Source of the DNA: Hyphomonadaceae bacterium
Lineage (GTDB): Bacteria > Pseudomonadota > Alphaproteobacteria > Caulobacterales > Hyphomonadaceae
Assembly: GCA_030697555.1 (NCBI GenBank)
Contig: JAUYPV010000046.1
Coordinates: 1-64,000 of the forward strand
Direction: 5' to 3'
Length of the DNA: 64,000 nucleotides
A program made the position numbers and the translations under genes. Under the pieces are notes generated by a model, which saw only the letters and a list, made by a program, of their open reading frames with translations, made no database searches and was not told the DNA's origin. Below, in pieces: positions 34,781 through 42,721 of this stretch. Within the stretch, counting starts at the first letter, position 1. Each line of letters begins with the position of its first letter.

Positions 34781-36382
34781 ATGACGCAGGCGCCAGAAAT
34801 CTTTTCCTCTGCGCGGACGCTGCTGGACCGTCTTTCCAGCGGCGAGACGAGCGCTGTCGACCTCCTGGAAGCGCATGTGGCGCGCTGCGCTACGGTGAAC
34901 GCCGCGGTCAACGCCGTGGTGCGCAACGATCTCGGCGCCGCGCGCGAGCGTGCGCGCGAACTCGACAAGATGCAGAAGTCCGGGACTAGAGCCGGGCCGC
35001 TGCACGGCCTGCCGATCACCATCAAAGATACGTTCGATGTCGAGGGCATGCCGGCGACGTCCGGCGCGCCCGAATACGCCAGGCGTTCCGCCAAGACACC
35101 GGATGCTGCGGCGGTGGCGCGGCTGCGCGCGGCGGGGGCGGTGATCTGGGGCAAGACCAACACCCCCTATCTCGCCGGCGACAACCAGACCAACAATCTG
35201 GTGCATGGGCGTACCTCCAATCCCTGGGATCTCAACAGGACGCCAGGTGGATCTTCGGGCGGCGCGGCCGCGGCGCTGGCGACCGGCATCACGCCGCTGG
35301 AGCTGGGATCTGACATTGGCGGGTCCTTGCGCATCCCGGCGCACTTCTGTGGCGTCGCGACGCTAAAGCCGACCTTCGGGCGAGCGCCGATCATGGGGCA
35401 TGTGCCGCCTGCGCCGGGCTCGCTGTCTGTGCGCGACCTCAACGTGGCGGGGCCGATGGCGCGCAATGTCGCCGACCTGCGACTGATGTTCTCGGTGCTG
35501 ACGGGCGAGGCGGCTGTTCCGGCGCGCAAGGCAAACCTCAAAGGCAGGCGCATCGCGGTGTGGAAGGACGATGCGGTGTTCCCGCTCTCGTCCGAATGCC
35601 GGGGCGCGATCGGCACGGCGGTGGAGGCGGCGGGCGAGGCCGGCGCGCAGACCTTCGTGGCCAAGCCGGAGGTGGGCGACGCGCTGATCGATCTCTACCT
35701 GCAGCTTCTGCTGCCGATCCTGGCGAGCGACATGCCGGCGCCGCTGGTGAAGGCGATGGAGGTAGGCAGGCCGATCGCCCGCATGATGGCGCGGGGCGAG
35801 CCGTTCTCGCGCGGCAAGTGGGCGCTCTATTCGGCGGCGACGCACCATGACTGGTTGAAGGCCGACGAGGCGCGGCAGCGGCTGAAGCGCAATGTGGCGG
35901 ACTTCTTCACGCGCTGGCAGGCGATCATCATGCCGGTCGCGCCTTCCACGGCGTTCGAGCATATCGACGAGGGCGATGCCGTGACGCGGCTGATCACGGT
36001 CGATGGCAAGCCGATGCCTTACCATGCGTTCCATTCGTGGATCGCGCTGGCGACCGTCTGCCACCTGCCCTCGGTGGTGATCCCGGTTCCGCGCAGCTAT
36101 GGCGAGCTGCCGTGCGGCGTTCAGATCGTAGGCCCGGAAGGAAGCGACTTCGAACTGCTGGCGATAGCGGAAGCGCTTGAGGCCGAGATGGGCGGATTCC
36201 GCCGGCCACCGGAAGAGAACCTCGCCCAGCCCCTGATGCTGACGCAGAAGGTCAAGAAGAGCCCGAAAGCCAGGCCCGCGCCCAAGGCTGCAAAGCCGAA
36301 GCCGGAAAAACTCGCCAAGCCGGTGAAGACGCCCAAGCAGAAACCGGTGAGGGCTGAAAAGCCGAAGAAGCCGAAGCGCTAG
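34781..36382 (+). CDS. Amidase signature enzyme with Lys/Pro-rich tail
   Basis: 533 residues. The Ser-cisSer-Lys triad can be placed: K82 (ITIKDTFD), S158 (GGSSGG) and S182 (GSDIGGS), with the 24-residue serine spacing usual for the family. The last 45 or so residues are a Lys/Pro/Ala tail of repeated KPxK units, unusual for amidases and resembling histone-H1-like basic tails. Substrate unknown; no gatB or gatC is nearby, so it is unlikely to be GatA. Homology begins at the ATG at 34781. Its stop abuts that of convergent gloA. Confidence 0.9.
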   Translation: MTQAPEIFSSARTLLDRLSSGETSAVDLLEAHVARCATVNAAVNAVVRNDLGAARERARELDKMQKSGTRAGPLHGLPITIKDTFDVEGMPATSGAPEYARRSAKTPDAAAVARLRAAGAVIWGKTNTPYLAGDNQTNNLVHGRTSNPWDLNRTPGGSSGGAAAALATGITPLELGSDIGGSLRIPAHFCGVATLKPTFGRAPIMGHVPPAPGSLSVRDLNVAGPMARNVADLRLMFSVLTGEAAVPARKANLKGRRIAVWKDDAVFPLSSECRGAIGTAVEAAGEAGAQTFVAKPEVGDALIDLYLQLLLPILASDMPAPLVKAMEVGRPIARMMARGEPFSRGKWALYSAATHHDWLKADEARQRLKRNVADFFTRWQAIIMPVAPSTAFEHIDEGDAVTRLITVDGKPMPYHAFHSWIALATVCHLPSVVIPVPRSYGELPCGVQIVGPEGSDFELLAIAEALEAEMGGFRRPPEENLAQPLMLTQKVKKSPKARPAPKAAKPKPEKLAKPVKTPKQKPVRAEKPKKPKR

Positions 36383-36850
36383 CTACCAGGCCCCAATGTT
36401 CGGCGCGCTGACCCAGGGCTCCTTGGGCGCAAGCGCCTCGCCCTTCTGCAGCAGCTCGATCGAGATGCCATCGGGCGACCGCACGAACGCCATGCGGCCA
36501 TCGCGCGGCGGCCGGCTGATGGCGACGCCCATTTTCTGGAAGCGCTCGCAAGCGCCGTAGATGTCGTCGACGCGGTAGGCAAGATGGCCGAAGTTGCGGC
36601 CGCCGGCGTACTCCTTCTCGTCCCAGTTGTGGGTGAGCTCCACCATCGGCACGCCGGGCGGCAGACGGTCCTTGCCGTCATAGCCTGCCCGTTTGATGTC
36701 GTCGGGCGAGGCCAGGAAGACGAGCGTGTACTTGCCTTGCGGATAATCGTTGCGGCGCACTTCAGCGAGGCCAAGTCCCTCGCAGAAGAATTTCACCGCC
36801 GCATCCAGATCGCCGACGCGCACCATGGCGTGGAGGAATTCGATGCTCAT
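36383..36850 (-). CDS. gloA: Lactoylglutathione lyase (glyoxalase I)
   Basis: A 155-residue VOC-fold metalloenzyme converting the hemithioacetal of methylglyoxal and glutathione to S-lactoylglutathione. Metal ligands are recognisable in HAMVRV, MVELTHNW, NFGHLAY and ISIELLQ. Residue pattern NDYPQGKYTLVFLA is typical of bacterial GloA. Its start overlaps the DUF2244 stop by four bases, so the two genes form one unit. Confidence 0.95.
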   Translation of the reverse strand: MSIEFLHAMVRVGDLDAAVKFFCEGLGLAEVRRNDYPQGKYTLVFLASPDDIKRAGYDGKDRLPPGVPMVELTHNWDEKEYAGGRNFGHLAYRVDDIYGACERFQKMGVAISRPPRDGRMAFVRSPDGISIELLQKGEALAPKEPWVSAPNIGAW

Positions 36851-37332
36851 TGATCCTGTCCTTCATGGCGTTCGCGGCGGGCTTCGGCGAGAGCCTGGTC
36901 GAGGCGGCGGGCGAAACTCTCGCGCTCGCGCGGAGTGAGGAATTCGCCCAGCGCGTAGGCGCGGTCGGATGCCTTAAGGCGGAGCGCCTGCGGCCCGCTG
37001 GCGGTGCGGTCCAGTTCGACGCGAGCAAAATAGGACGACAGGCTGGCGCGCCGCTCGCGCCCCCGGCCATCCACCTTTCGCAACACGACTGCATCCGCCG
37101 TCACCCGGACATAGGTGCGCGCCGCCTGCGCCCGAAAACTCGCCTGGAAGACCAGCCAGAGAACAAGGATTTCGAGGCCCATGAAGCCAGCGATCGGATA
37201 GGCGCCGGCGACGATGAAAGCGAGCCCCGCGCAGAAACTGACCGCTCCGAGGGCCAGCATCACGCAGTTGAAGCCGCGTGGGGAGAGCGAGCGCGGCGGC
37301 TCAAGCACGGCGTCGAGATAGATCTGAGCCAT
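36847..37332 (-). CDS. DUF2244 membrane protein
   Basis: 161 residues with two adjacent transmembrane helices (about 24-68) and a cytoplasmic beta-rich C-terminal half ending in a basic helix. DUF2244 proteins of alphaproteobacteria are typically encoded beside nth, as here (divergent nth starts about 60 bases away). Function unknown. Translationally coupled (ATGA) to gloA. Confidence 0.88.
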   Translation of the reverse strand: MAQIYLDAVLEPPRSLSPRGFNCVMLALGAVSFCAGLAFIVAGAYPIAGFMGLEILVLWLVFQASFRAQAARTYVRVTADAVVLRKVDGRGRERRASLSSYFARVELDRTASGPQALRLKASDRAYALGEFLTPRERESFARRLDQALAEARRERHEGQDQ

Positions 37333-37394
37333 GGCGAAATCTTAGGCCACTGAATCGATTTGGCTATCCCTTCTCTCACGCTAGTGTCCGCGCC

Positions 37395-38072
37395 ATGGCG
37401 ACGGCGAAGAAGAAGAAGATTGCACAACGGCAAGGCTTTCCGCCCGAGAAGGCGGCGGAGCTTTACAAACGGTTGGCAAAGCAGCGCCCCAACCCCAAGA
37501 CCGAGCTGGTCTACAAGGACCCGTTCACGCTGGTCGTCGCCGTGGCGCTGTCGGCGCAGGCGACGGACGTATCGGTGAACAAGGCCACGAAAGAGCTGTT
37601 CGAGATTGCGGATACGCCCGCGAAGATGGTCGCGCTCGGCGAAGCGGGCGTCGCCAGGCACATTCGCACCATCGGCCTATGGCGCAATAAAGCGAAGAAC
37701 GTGATCGCGCTGTCGCGGATAATCCTTGAGAAACACGGCGGCAAGGCTCCGCGCACGCGCGAGGACCTCGAAGCACTGCCGGGCGTCGGACACAAGACCG
37801 CGAGCGTGGTGCTGAACGAGGTCTATGGCGAGGCGACCATCGCGGTGGACACGCACGTCTTCCGGGTCTCGAACCGGACGGGCCTCGCGCCGGAGACCAC
37901 GCCCGAAAAGGTCGAGCGTCTGCTGCTGGAAGTGACGCCTGACAAGTACAAGCGCGGGGCGCACCACTGGCTGATCCTGCACGGGCGCTATACCTGCCTG
38001 GCGCGCAAGCCAGCCTGCCCGGAGTGCGTCATCCGCGACCTGTGCGAGTACGAGGACAAGACCCCGGCGTGA
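37395..38072 (+). CDS. nth: Endonuclease III
   Basis: A 225-residue DNA glycosylase/AP lyase for oxidised pyrimidines. HhH-GPD motif LPGVGHKTASVVLNE with catalytic K134, catalytic D152 (VDTHVFRVSNR), and a C-terminal [4Fe-4S] loop with C201, C208, C211 and C217 (6-2-5 spacing). The ATG at 37395 begins a Lys-rich N-terminus; upstream frame overlaps the divergent gene. A rho-independent terminator overlaps its stop codon. Confidence 0.97.
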   Translation: MATAKKKKIAQRQGFPPEKAAELYKRLAKQRPNPKTELVYKDPFTLVVAVALSAQATDVSVNKATKELFEIADTPAKMVALGEAGVARHIRTIGLWRNKAKNVIALSRIILEKHGGKAPRTREDLEALPGVGHKTASVVLNEVYGEATIAVDTHVFRVSNRTGLAPETTPEKVERLLLEVTPDKYKRGAHHWLILHGRYTCLARKPACPECVIRDLCEYEDKTPA

Positions 38073-38086
38073 GCCGCCGGTTTTTT
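38064..38086 (+). terminator. Intrinsic terminator of nth
   Basis: CCGGCG-tgagc-CGCCGG followed by six T residues. The stop codon of nth (38070-38072) lies in the loop, so the coding end and terminator overlap. This is the best-formed intrinsic terminator in the window. Confidence 0.85.
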
Positions 38087-38166
38087 CTTCACGTCCGCCG
38101 ATTCTGGTCCGTTTTTGAAAACCGGCGCCGGCGCCGATGGCGGGCGAGTCCAGCTCCGGCTTTCAT

Positions 38167-38188
38167 GCGCGGGAGTATACGCCCGCGC
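38167..38188. terminator. Hairpin in nth/hypothetical convergent gap
   Basis: GCGCGGG-agtatacg-CCCGCGC is a perfect 7-bp stem with an 8-base loop. It lies in the 249-base gap between nth and the convergent gene at 38322-38744. No T-run follows directly, so a terminator role for the minus-strand gene is only possible. Nothing else is recognisable in this gap. Confidence 0.35.
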
Positions 38189-38321
38189 GGAAAGGCGGGG
38201 GCGAAAAGCACGCAACTTTTTTGTAGTCGCTTGAGTGTGTTGAGAAGATTGTTGGTTGGATGCCTAAAAATATGGGGGAATGGCGGTCTCGATTGGGACA
38301 CATCGCCACTACGCAGCGCGC

Positions 38322-38744
38322 CTACGACCGCTGCGCGTACGGATAGCAACGCTCGCGCGTGAGGCTGAGGCCATAGTGCCGGGCGAGCAGTTTTATCGCG
38401 TCGGCGTGCTTCACGTACGGGTCGGCATTTTCCGGCCCGACGATGATGGTGTGAAAATCCTCGTCCTTGCGCCCGCCGGCCGGCAGCATCGCCGTGGCAA
38501 GGCCCTCCCCATCGTCCGCGCGCAGCGTGAGGAACAGCGGTGTGGTGCGGACGAGGTGCGCTTTGAGCCCGATATCGCGCTCCAGCCCCGGGCCGGGCCT
38601 GTAGGACTGGCGCGCACGTTCCTGTTCGCGGCGGAAATGTTTTTCCACGGCGTGACGCATCAGGCGCGTTTCGTTTTCAGCCTCTGCGTCGGTTTCTATG
38701 CGGAACCAGGTTCGCCCTTTGAGGGCGTCGCAAACGTATTGCAC
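38322..38744 (-). CDS. Hypothetical protein
   Basis: 140 residues, soluble and rich in Arg and Glu. The N-terminal MQYVCDALKGRTWFRIETDAE is followed by a basic helix and a beta-rich second half (DEDFHTIIVGPENADPYVKHADAIKLLARHYGL). No known family recognised. Likely a genuine gene because of its coherent amphipathic composition and position. Confidence 0.7.
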   Translation of the reverse strand: MQYVCDALKGRTWFRIETDAEAENETRLMRHAVEKHFRREQERARQSYRPGPGLERDIGLKAHLVRTTPLFLTLRADDGEGLATAMLPAGGRKDEDFHTIIVGPENADPYVKHADAIKLLARHYGLSLTRERCYPYAQRS

Positions 38745-38814
38745 TGACAGGGTCTCCTGCCGGCAAAGGTAAACCTTCGCGGCGCAACAAAAAAGGGCGG
38801 AGTGCAGATGGGTC

Positions 38815-39699
38815 TCAGCCGATCCGCTTTTTCAGCGCCCTGCCCAGCATTCCGCCAATGTGTTCTCCTTCGGCGGGAAACAGGAAGGGCTCGATGACTT
38901 CCAGCTCCATCAGCAGCAACGAACCATCGATACCGCGCACCATATCGACGCGGGCATAGAGCGGCGGTTCATCCAGCGCTTCCAGCACTGCGCGAGCCTG
39001 CGCCTCGTCCCGGGCGGTAGGGTCGATCCTGGTCGACCAGCCGCCATAGGCTTCCTGGATGCGGTAGTCGCCTTCCTGCGCGCGCTTCACCAGGGCGTGA
39101 CTGAACTCGCCATCGACGAACAGGAAAGAAAATTCGCCCTCGGTGACGATGGTAGGCACGAAAGGCTGGATCATGCCGGGCCTGTCCATCACGGGGCCGG
39201 GCGGCGGCAGATCGTGCTTCGAGTAACGCACCTGCGCGCGAGCCCCGCCGCCGACCTGGCGCTTGAGGATGACGTCGTCGGTCCCGAACGCGCCGAAGGA
39301 GTCCTCGATGTCCTGTCCCGTCGGATGTTCGGGCCAGAGCGTGGGAATTATGGGAACGCCGCGTTGCTCGAACTCGCGCAGATAGGTCTTGCGGATATTC
39401 CAGCGGACGAGATCGGGCGGGTTGAAGACCGGAATGCCCAGCGCCGCGAACCAGTCCAGCTTCGCCAGGAAATCCTCGTGCCGGTCCTGATAGTCCCAGG
39501 CGCAATTAACCAGCACAGCGCCGAAACGCTTCCAGTCCACGGTTGCATCGACCCAGCGCACGGGCTCGATCGACAGGCCCGAAGGCGCAAAGCCCCGGCG
39601 CAGGATATCGAGCTGGACATCGAACAAGTGGGCGTCGGCGCGGCGATCGGGCGCACCGGACGCCACATTCGCGGCAATGAGCAGGGCGATTGGCGTCAT
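38815..39699 (-). CDS. ATP-grasp ligase-like protein
   Basis: A 294-residue ATP-grasp protein of the RimK/glutathione-synthase type. It has CAWDYQDRHEDFLAKLDW, a lysine-containing ATP-binding strand VILKRQVGGGARAQVR, FSFLFVDGEFSHALVKRA and the metal-binding ELEVIEPFLF. The motifs resemble DcsG-like cyclo-ligases and uncharacterised RimK-type ligases. No amino-acid ligase cluster surrounds it, so the substrate is unknown. It is divergent from the PfkB gene. Confidence 0.8.
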   Translation of the reverse strand: MTPIALLIAANVASGAPDRRADAHLFDVQLDILRRGFAPSGLSIEPVRWVDATVDWKRFGAVLVNCAWDYQDRHEDFLAKLDWFAALGIPVFNPPDLVRWNIRKTYLREFEQRGVPIIPTLWPEHPTGQDIEDSFGAFGTDDVILKRQVGGGARAQVRYSKHDLPPPGPVMDRPGMIQPFVPTIVTEGEFSFLFVDGEFSHALVKRAQEGDYRIQEAYGGWSTRIDPTARDEAQARAVLEALDEPPLYARVDMVRGIDGSLLLMELEVIEPFLFPAEGEHIGGMLGRALKKRIG

Positions 39700-39806
39700 C
39701 GGGTTCCGTGCGGCTGGCGCTAGCTTGCTTTCGAAGCTCCGGTCTTTAAGACCAGCGGCAGCGCCAAGCCATACCGGCGCGGGGTTCGTGCGGTGGAAAT
39801 TATCTC

Positions 39807-40802
39807 ATGCCCGTGAAGTACGACGTCGTCGCGCTCGGCAACGCCATCATGGACGTGATCGCGCAGGTCGATGACGACTTTCTTGTGCGGCACAACATTC
39901 CCAAGGCGCGCACCAACCTGATCGACCCGGAGCGGTGCGACTATCTCTATAACGCGCTGCCGGCGAGCCGCATCGAGACCTCGGGCGGATCGGCGGGGAA
40001 CACAGTGGCGGGCCTGCGCAGTTTTGGCGCGACGGCGGCCTTCCTTGGCAAGGTTGCCGACGACAAGCTAGGCGCGGCCTACGTCGCCGACATGAAGAGG
40101 ATCGGCGCGGACTTCTATGGCTCGCCGCTGAAAGGCGGGCCGACGACGGCGCGTTCGATGATCGCGGTGACGCCGGATGGCGAGCGGTCGATGAACACAT
40201 ATCTCGGCGCCTCGACCGAGTTCGCGGCGGCGGACGTCAATGCGCGCGCGGTCGCCTCGGGCGCGTGGCTCTATCTTGAGGGCTATCTGTTCGACAAGCC
40301 GGCGGCGAAGACGGCGTTCATCCACGCCTCCGAAGTGGCGCAGTCTTCGGGCCGGAAGGTCGCCATCACCATGTCGGACGTATTCTGCATCGACCGGCAC
40401 CGGCCGAGCTTCATCCACCTGATCCGCACGCATTGCGACCTTGTGTTCTGCAACGAGGCAGAGCTGCTGGCGCTCTACGAGACCGACGACTTCGACGGGG
40501 CGGTGAACCAGATCCGCAGCGACAGCCAGATCGCCGCGATCACCCGCTCGTCCAAGGGATCGCTCATCGTGTCGGGATCGGACTCATGGGTCGCCCCGGT
40601 GACGGCAGCGCCAGTGGTGGACGCGACAGGCGCCGGCGACCAGTACGCCGCGGGCGTGCTCTACGGCATCACCCACGGCCTGTCGCTGCAGGAATCGGCG
40701 CGGCTAGGTAATCTCGCGGCCGGCGAAGTGATTTCGCACATCGGGCCGAGGCCGGGCGTCAACCTGCGCGAACTGGCGATGGCGGCGGGGCTGAAGGTTT
40801 AG
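39807..40802 (+). CDS. PfkB-family (adenosine-kinase-like) carbohydrate kinase
   Basis: 331 residues. PfkB signatures are GGSAGNTVAGLRSFG near residue 55 and VVDATGAGDQYAAGVLYG near 271, with the catalytic Asp in DATGAGD. The N-terminus KYDVVALGNAIMDVIAQVDD matches alphaproteobacterial adenosine kinase-like proteins. Nucleoside or sugar substrate is not fixed by sequence. Confidence 0.92.
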   Translation: MPVKYDVVALGNAIMDVIAQVDDDFLVRHNIPKARTNLIDPERCDYLYNALPASRIETSGGSAGNTVAGLRSFGATAAFLGKVADDKLGAAYVADMKRIGADFYGSPLKGGPTTARSMIAVTPDGERSMNTYLGASTEFAAADVNARAVASGAWLYLEGYLFDKPAAKTAFIHASEVAQSSGRKVAITMSDVFCIDRHRPSFIHLIRTHCDLVFCNEAELLALYETDDFDGAVNQIRSDSQIAAITRSSKGSLIVSGSDSWVAPVTAAPVVDATGAGDQYAAGVLYGITHGLSLQESARLGNLAAGEVISHIGPRPGVNLRELAMAAGLKV

Positions 40803-40838
40803 GGTCCGTAGAGCCACGGGCGCGATAAGGAGATCGCT

Positions 40839-41438
40839 TTAGCGCGCCAGCGCCTCTTCCACGAAATCCAGACGGTCCTGGCCGAAGTGCATCTCGTCGC
40901 CGACGAAGAAGGTCGGCGCGCCGAAGACGCCGCGGGCGACGGCCTCATCGGTGGTGGCTTTCAGTTTTTCCTTGTTGGCCGGGTTCTCGGCGGCCGCGAA
41001 AAAATCGGACGCCGAGAAGCCCGCCTCGCTGACGATGGCAGCGAGTGTCTCCTTGTCGGCGATGTTCTTCTGATCCCGCCAGGCGGCGTTGAAGATGGCG
41101 GCGAGGTATTTGTCGAAATCGGGACGAGCGACCCACTCCTGCGCGGCGCGCTGGACCATAAGCGTCATCATCGGGAAATGCGGATTGCGTTTGAACGGCG
41201 TGTTGAAGCGCTTCGCCCAGCGGTCGAGGTCGGCCATCATCCACTTTCCCTTGGCGGCGACCATGCCGGGCGGACGGTTGCCCGTGGTCTGCATCACGCC
41301 GCCGAGGAACATCGGGCGATAGACGAGCTTTGCGCCGGTGCGCTCGACGATCGACGGCAGCCGCGCCCAGGCGAGATAGGCCGTGGGGCTGGTGAAGTCG
41401 TAAAAAAACTCAACTTGCTTTTGCGGTGTCTGGGGCAT
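40839..41438 (-). CDS. 2-hydroxychromene-2-carboxylate isomerase family protein
   Basis: A 199-residue DsbA-like/kappa-GST-fold protein with VEFFYDFTSPTAYLAW at the N-terminus and GVFGAPTFFVGDEMHFGQDRL at the C-terminus. HCCA isomerases use glutathione in naphthalene-type degradation, but many homologues are uncharacterised glutathione-dependent isomerases. It lies 43 bases after the SDR gene, so the two are likely cotranscribed under the divergent HxlR regulator. Confidence 0.9.
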   Translation of the reverse strand: MPQTPQKQVEFFYDFTSPTAYLAWARLPSIVERTGAKLVYRPMFLGGVMQTTGNRPPGMVAAKGKWMMADLDRWAKRFNTPFKRNPHFPMMTLMVQRAAQEWVARPDFDKYLAAIFNAAWRDQKNIADKETLAAIVSEAGFSASDFFAAAENPANKEKLKATTDEAVARGVFGAPTFFVGDEMHFGQDRLDFVEEALAR

Positions 41439-41481
41439 CCGTCCATGCCTCCTTCTTCTTGAGGGTTAGGCTTCTTGAGGG

Positions 41482-42225
41482 TTAGGCCATCTTCTCCATC
41501 CAGGGGCGCAGGTCGAGTTCGTGCGTCCAGGCGTCGCGCGGCTGGGTGTGGAGCATCCAGTAGGCGTCGGCGATGTGCTCCGGGTTGAGGATGCCGTCCT
41601 GGTCCTTGAGCGCGTGGCGCTGCGGGAAGTTCTTGGCGATCCACTCCGTGTCGATGGCACCGTCGATGATGGTGTGGGCGACGTGGATACCCTGGGGGCC
41701 GAGTTCGCGCGCCATCGATTGCGCCAGCGCGCGCAGCGCGAACTTGGCGCCGGAGAAAGCCGAAAAACCTTCGCGGCCGCGGATCGAGGCGGTGGCGCCG
41801 GTGAAGATGATGGTGCCACGCCCGCGCGGGACCATCCACTTTGCCGCCTCGCGCCCGGCGAGGAAGCCGGCGAGCGCCGCCATCTCCCAGACTTTCCGAT
41901 AGACGCGCTCTGTCGTTTCACGGATCGGGAAATTCACGTTCGCGCCGATGTTGAAAACGACGGCTTCGAGCGGGGCGATGTCGCGCTCGATCGTCTCGAA
42001 GAGTTTGACCACTTCCTCTTCAATGCGCGCGTCGGAGCCGAAGCCGTGCGCTTCGCCGCCATCGGCGCGAATCCGGGCGAGGAGCGGATCGAGGCTGGCG
42101 ACTTCGCGGCGTGTGCAGACGGCGACAAGCCCTTCACGGGCAAAGCGGCGGGCGATGGCGCCGCCGGTTGCGTCGCCCGCGCCGACCACCAGAACTGCCT
42201 TCTTTCCCGCCCCAGATCCCGGCAT
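41482..42225 (-). CDS. SDR-family oxidoreductase lacking the catalytic Tyr
   Basis: 247 residues with a Rossmann N-terminus (VLVVGAGDATGGAIARRFA) and a conserved Ser (GATAS, S147). The usual YxxxK is FSGAK: F157 with K161, so the catalytic tyrosine is replaced. The pattern FSAFSGAKFALRALAQSMAREL suggests a distinct SDR subfamily in which Phe is normal. It may not be a classical alcohol/ketone dehydrogenase. First gene of a unit with the isomerase; divergent from the HxlR regulator with a palindrome between. Confidence 0.88.
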   Translation of the reverse strand: MPGSGAGKKAVLVVGAGDATGGAIARRFAREGLVAVCTRREVASLDPLLARIRADGGEAHGFGSDARIEEEVVKLFETIERDIAPLEAVVFNIGANVNFPIRETTERVYRKVWEMAALAGFLAGREAAKWMVPRGRGTIIFTGATASIRGREGFSAFSGAKFALRALAQSMARELGPQGIHVAHTIIDGAIDTEWIAKNFPQRHALKDQDGILNPEHIADAYWMLHTQPRDAWTHELDLRPWMEKMA

Positions 42226-42236
42226 GGCAACGCTCC

Positions 42237-42254
42237 GTTCAGAAAAAGAACTTA
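42237..42254. promoter_or_regulatory. Candidate HxlR operator 1
   Basis: GTTC-N7-GAACTTA (GTTC 42237-42240, GAAC 42248-42251) lies between the divergent SDR and HxlR genes. An element with the same architecture and 14 of 18 identical bases lies at 42653-42670, at the end of the HxlR gene. Confidence 0.55.
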
Positions 42255-42296
42255 ACCTCGCTTTTCTCGGGACGCAAACGGGAGCAGAGTCGAATC

Positions 42297-42653
42297 ATGA
42301 GCCGAGCCGCAAACAAGTGGGATGACCTCAGCGAGGACTGGTGCCCGGTCGCACGAGCGCTCTCCGTCATCGGCGACCGCTGGACCATGCTGATCGTGCG
42401 CGATTGTTTCCTTGGAAAATCACGGTTCGAGCAATTCCAATCCAGCCTGGGCATCACCCGCCACCTGCTGGCCAGTCGCCTGAAACGTCTCGTAGAGAAT
42501 GGAGTTCTAGAAAAGAACCCATACACGCTGAAACCGCCTCGATACGACTATCGGCTAACAGCAAAGGGGCGGGATTTCGCTCCGGCGCTGGTCGGCCTCA
42601 AGGACTGGGGCAAGGCCCATATGCCAGTCCGTCGGGCAGCGCCGGCCAATTAG
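42297..42653 (+). CDS. HxlR-family transcriptional regulator
   Basis: A 118-residue winged-helix protein: DWCPVARALSVIGDRWTMLIVRDCF followed by FEQFQSSLGITRHLLASRLKRL. C16, in the DWCPVARAL stretch, matches the redox- or quinone-sensing Cys of several HxlR proteins such as YodB and HypR; C37 is a possible partner. It is divergent from an SDR gene, a common target of this family. The frame continues upstream, but homology starts at the ATG at 42297. Confidence 0.92.
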   Translation: MSRAANKWDDLSEDWCPVARALSVIGDRWTMLIVRDCFLGKSRFEQFQSSLGITRHLLASRLKRLVENGVLEKNPYTLKPPRYDYRLTAKGRDFAPALVGLKDWGKAHMPVRRAAPAN

Positions 42654-42670
42654 TTCCTGAATAGAACTTA
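42653..42670. promoter_or_regulatory. Candidate HxlR operator 2
   Basis: GTTC (42653-42656), N7, GAACTTA repeats the form of operator 1, 416 bases downstream, and overlaps the last base of the HxlR stop codon. Two sites flanking the regulator gene could allow looping or roadblock autoregulation. No promoter is needed here, because the neighbouring gene converges. Confidence 0.5.
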
Positions 42671-42681
42671 CTAGATTGGAT

Positions 42682-42696
42682 ATCGGCTTCGCCGAT
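42682..42696. terminator. Hairpin between hxlR and glxA-like gene
   Basis: ATCGGC-ttc-GCCGAT is a perfect 6-bp stem with a 3-base loop in the convergent gap, immediately before the dispersed repeat at 42699-42718. It has no clear T-run and may be a bidirectional terminator. Confidence 0.45.
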
Positions 42697-42698
42697 CT

Positions 42699-42718
42699 GC
42701 CGGGCAGGCGCCCGGCGC
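42699..42718. repeat. Dispersed hairpin repeat, copy 1
   Basis: GCCGGGC-aggc-GCCCGGC, a 7-bp stem with a 4-base loop. The 20 bases occur again in reverse complement, including the asymmetric loop, at 44193-44212. The two copies bracket the GlxA-type regulator and DUF4242 gene. Looks like a REP-class element. Confidence 0.6.
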
Positions 42719-42721
42719 TCC

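Noticed and set aside
42682-42718. Considering the hairpins after hxlR as a single intrinsic terminator
   Set aside because: No T-run follows either hairpin; one of them is a dispersed repeat with a second copy, so a simple terminator is not supported.
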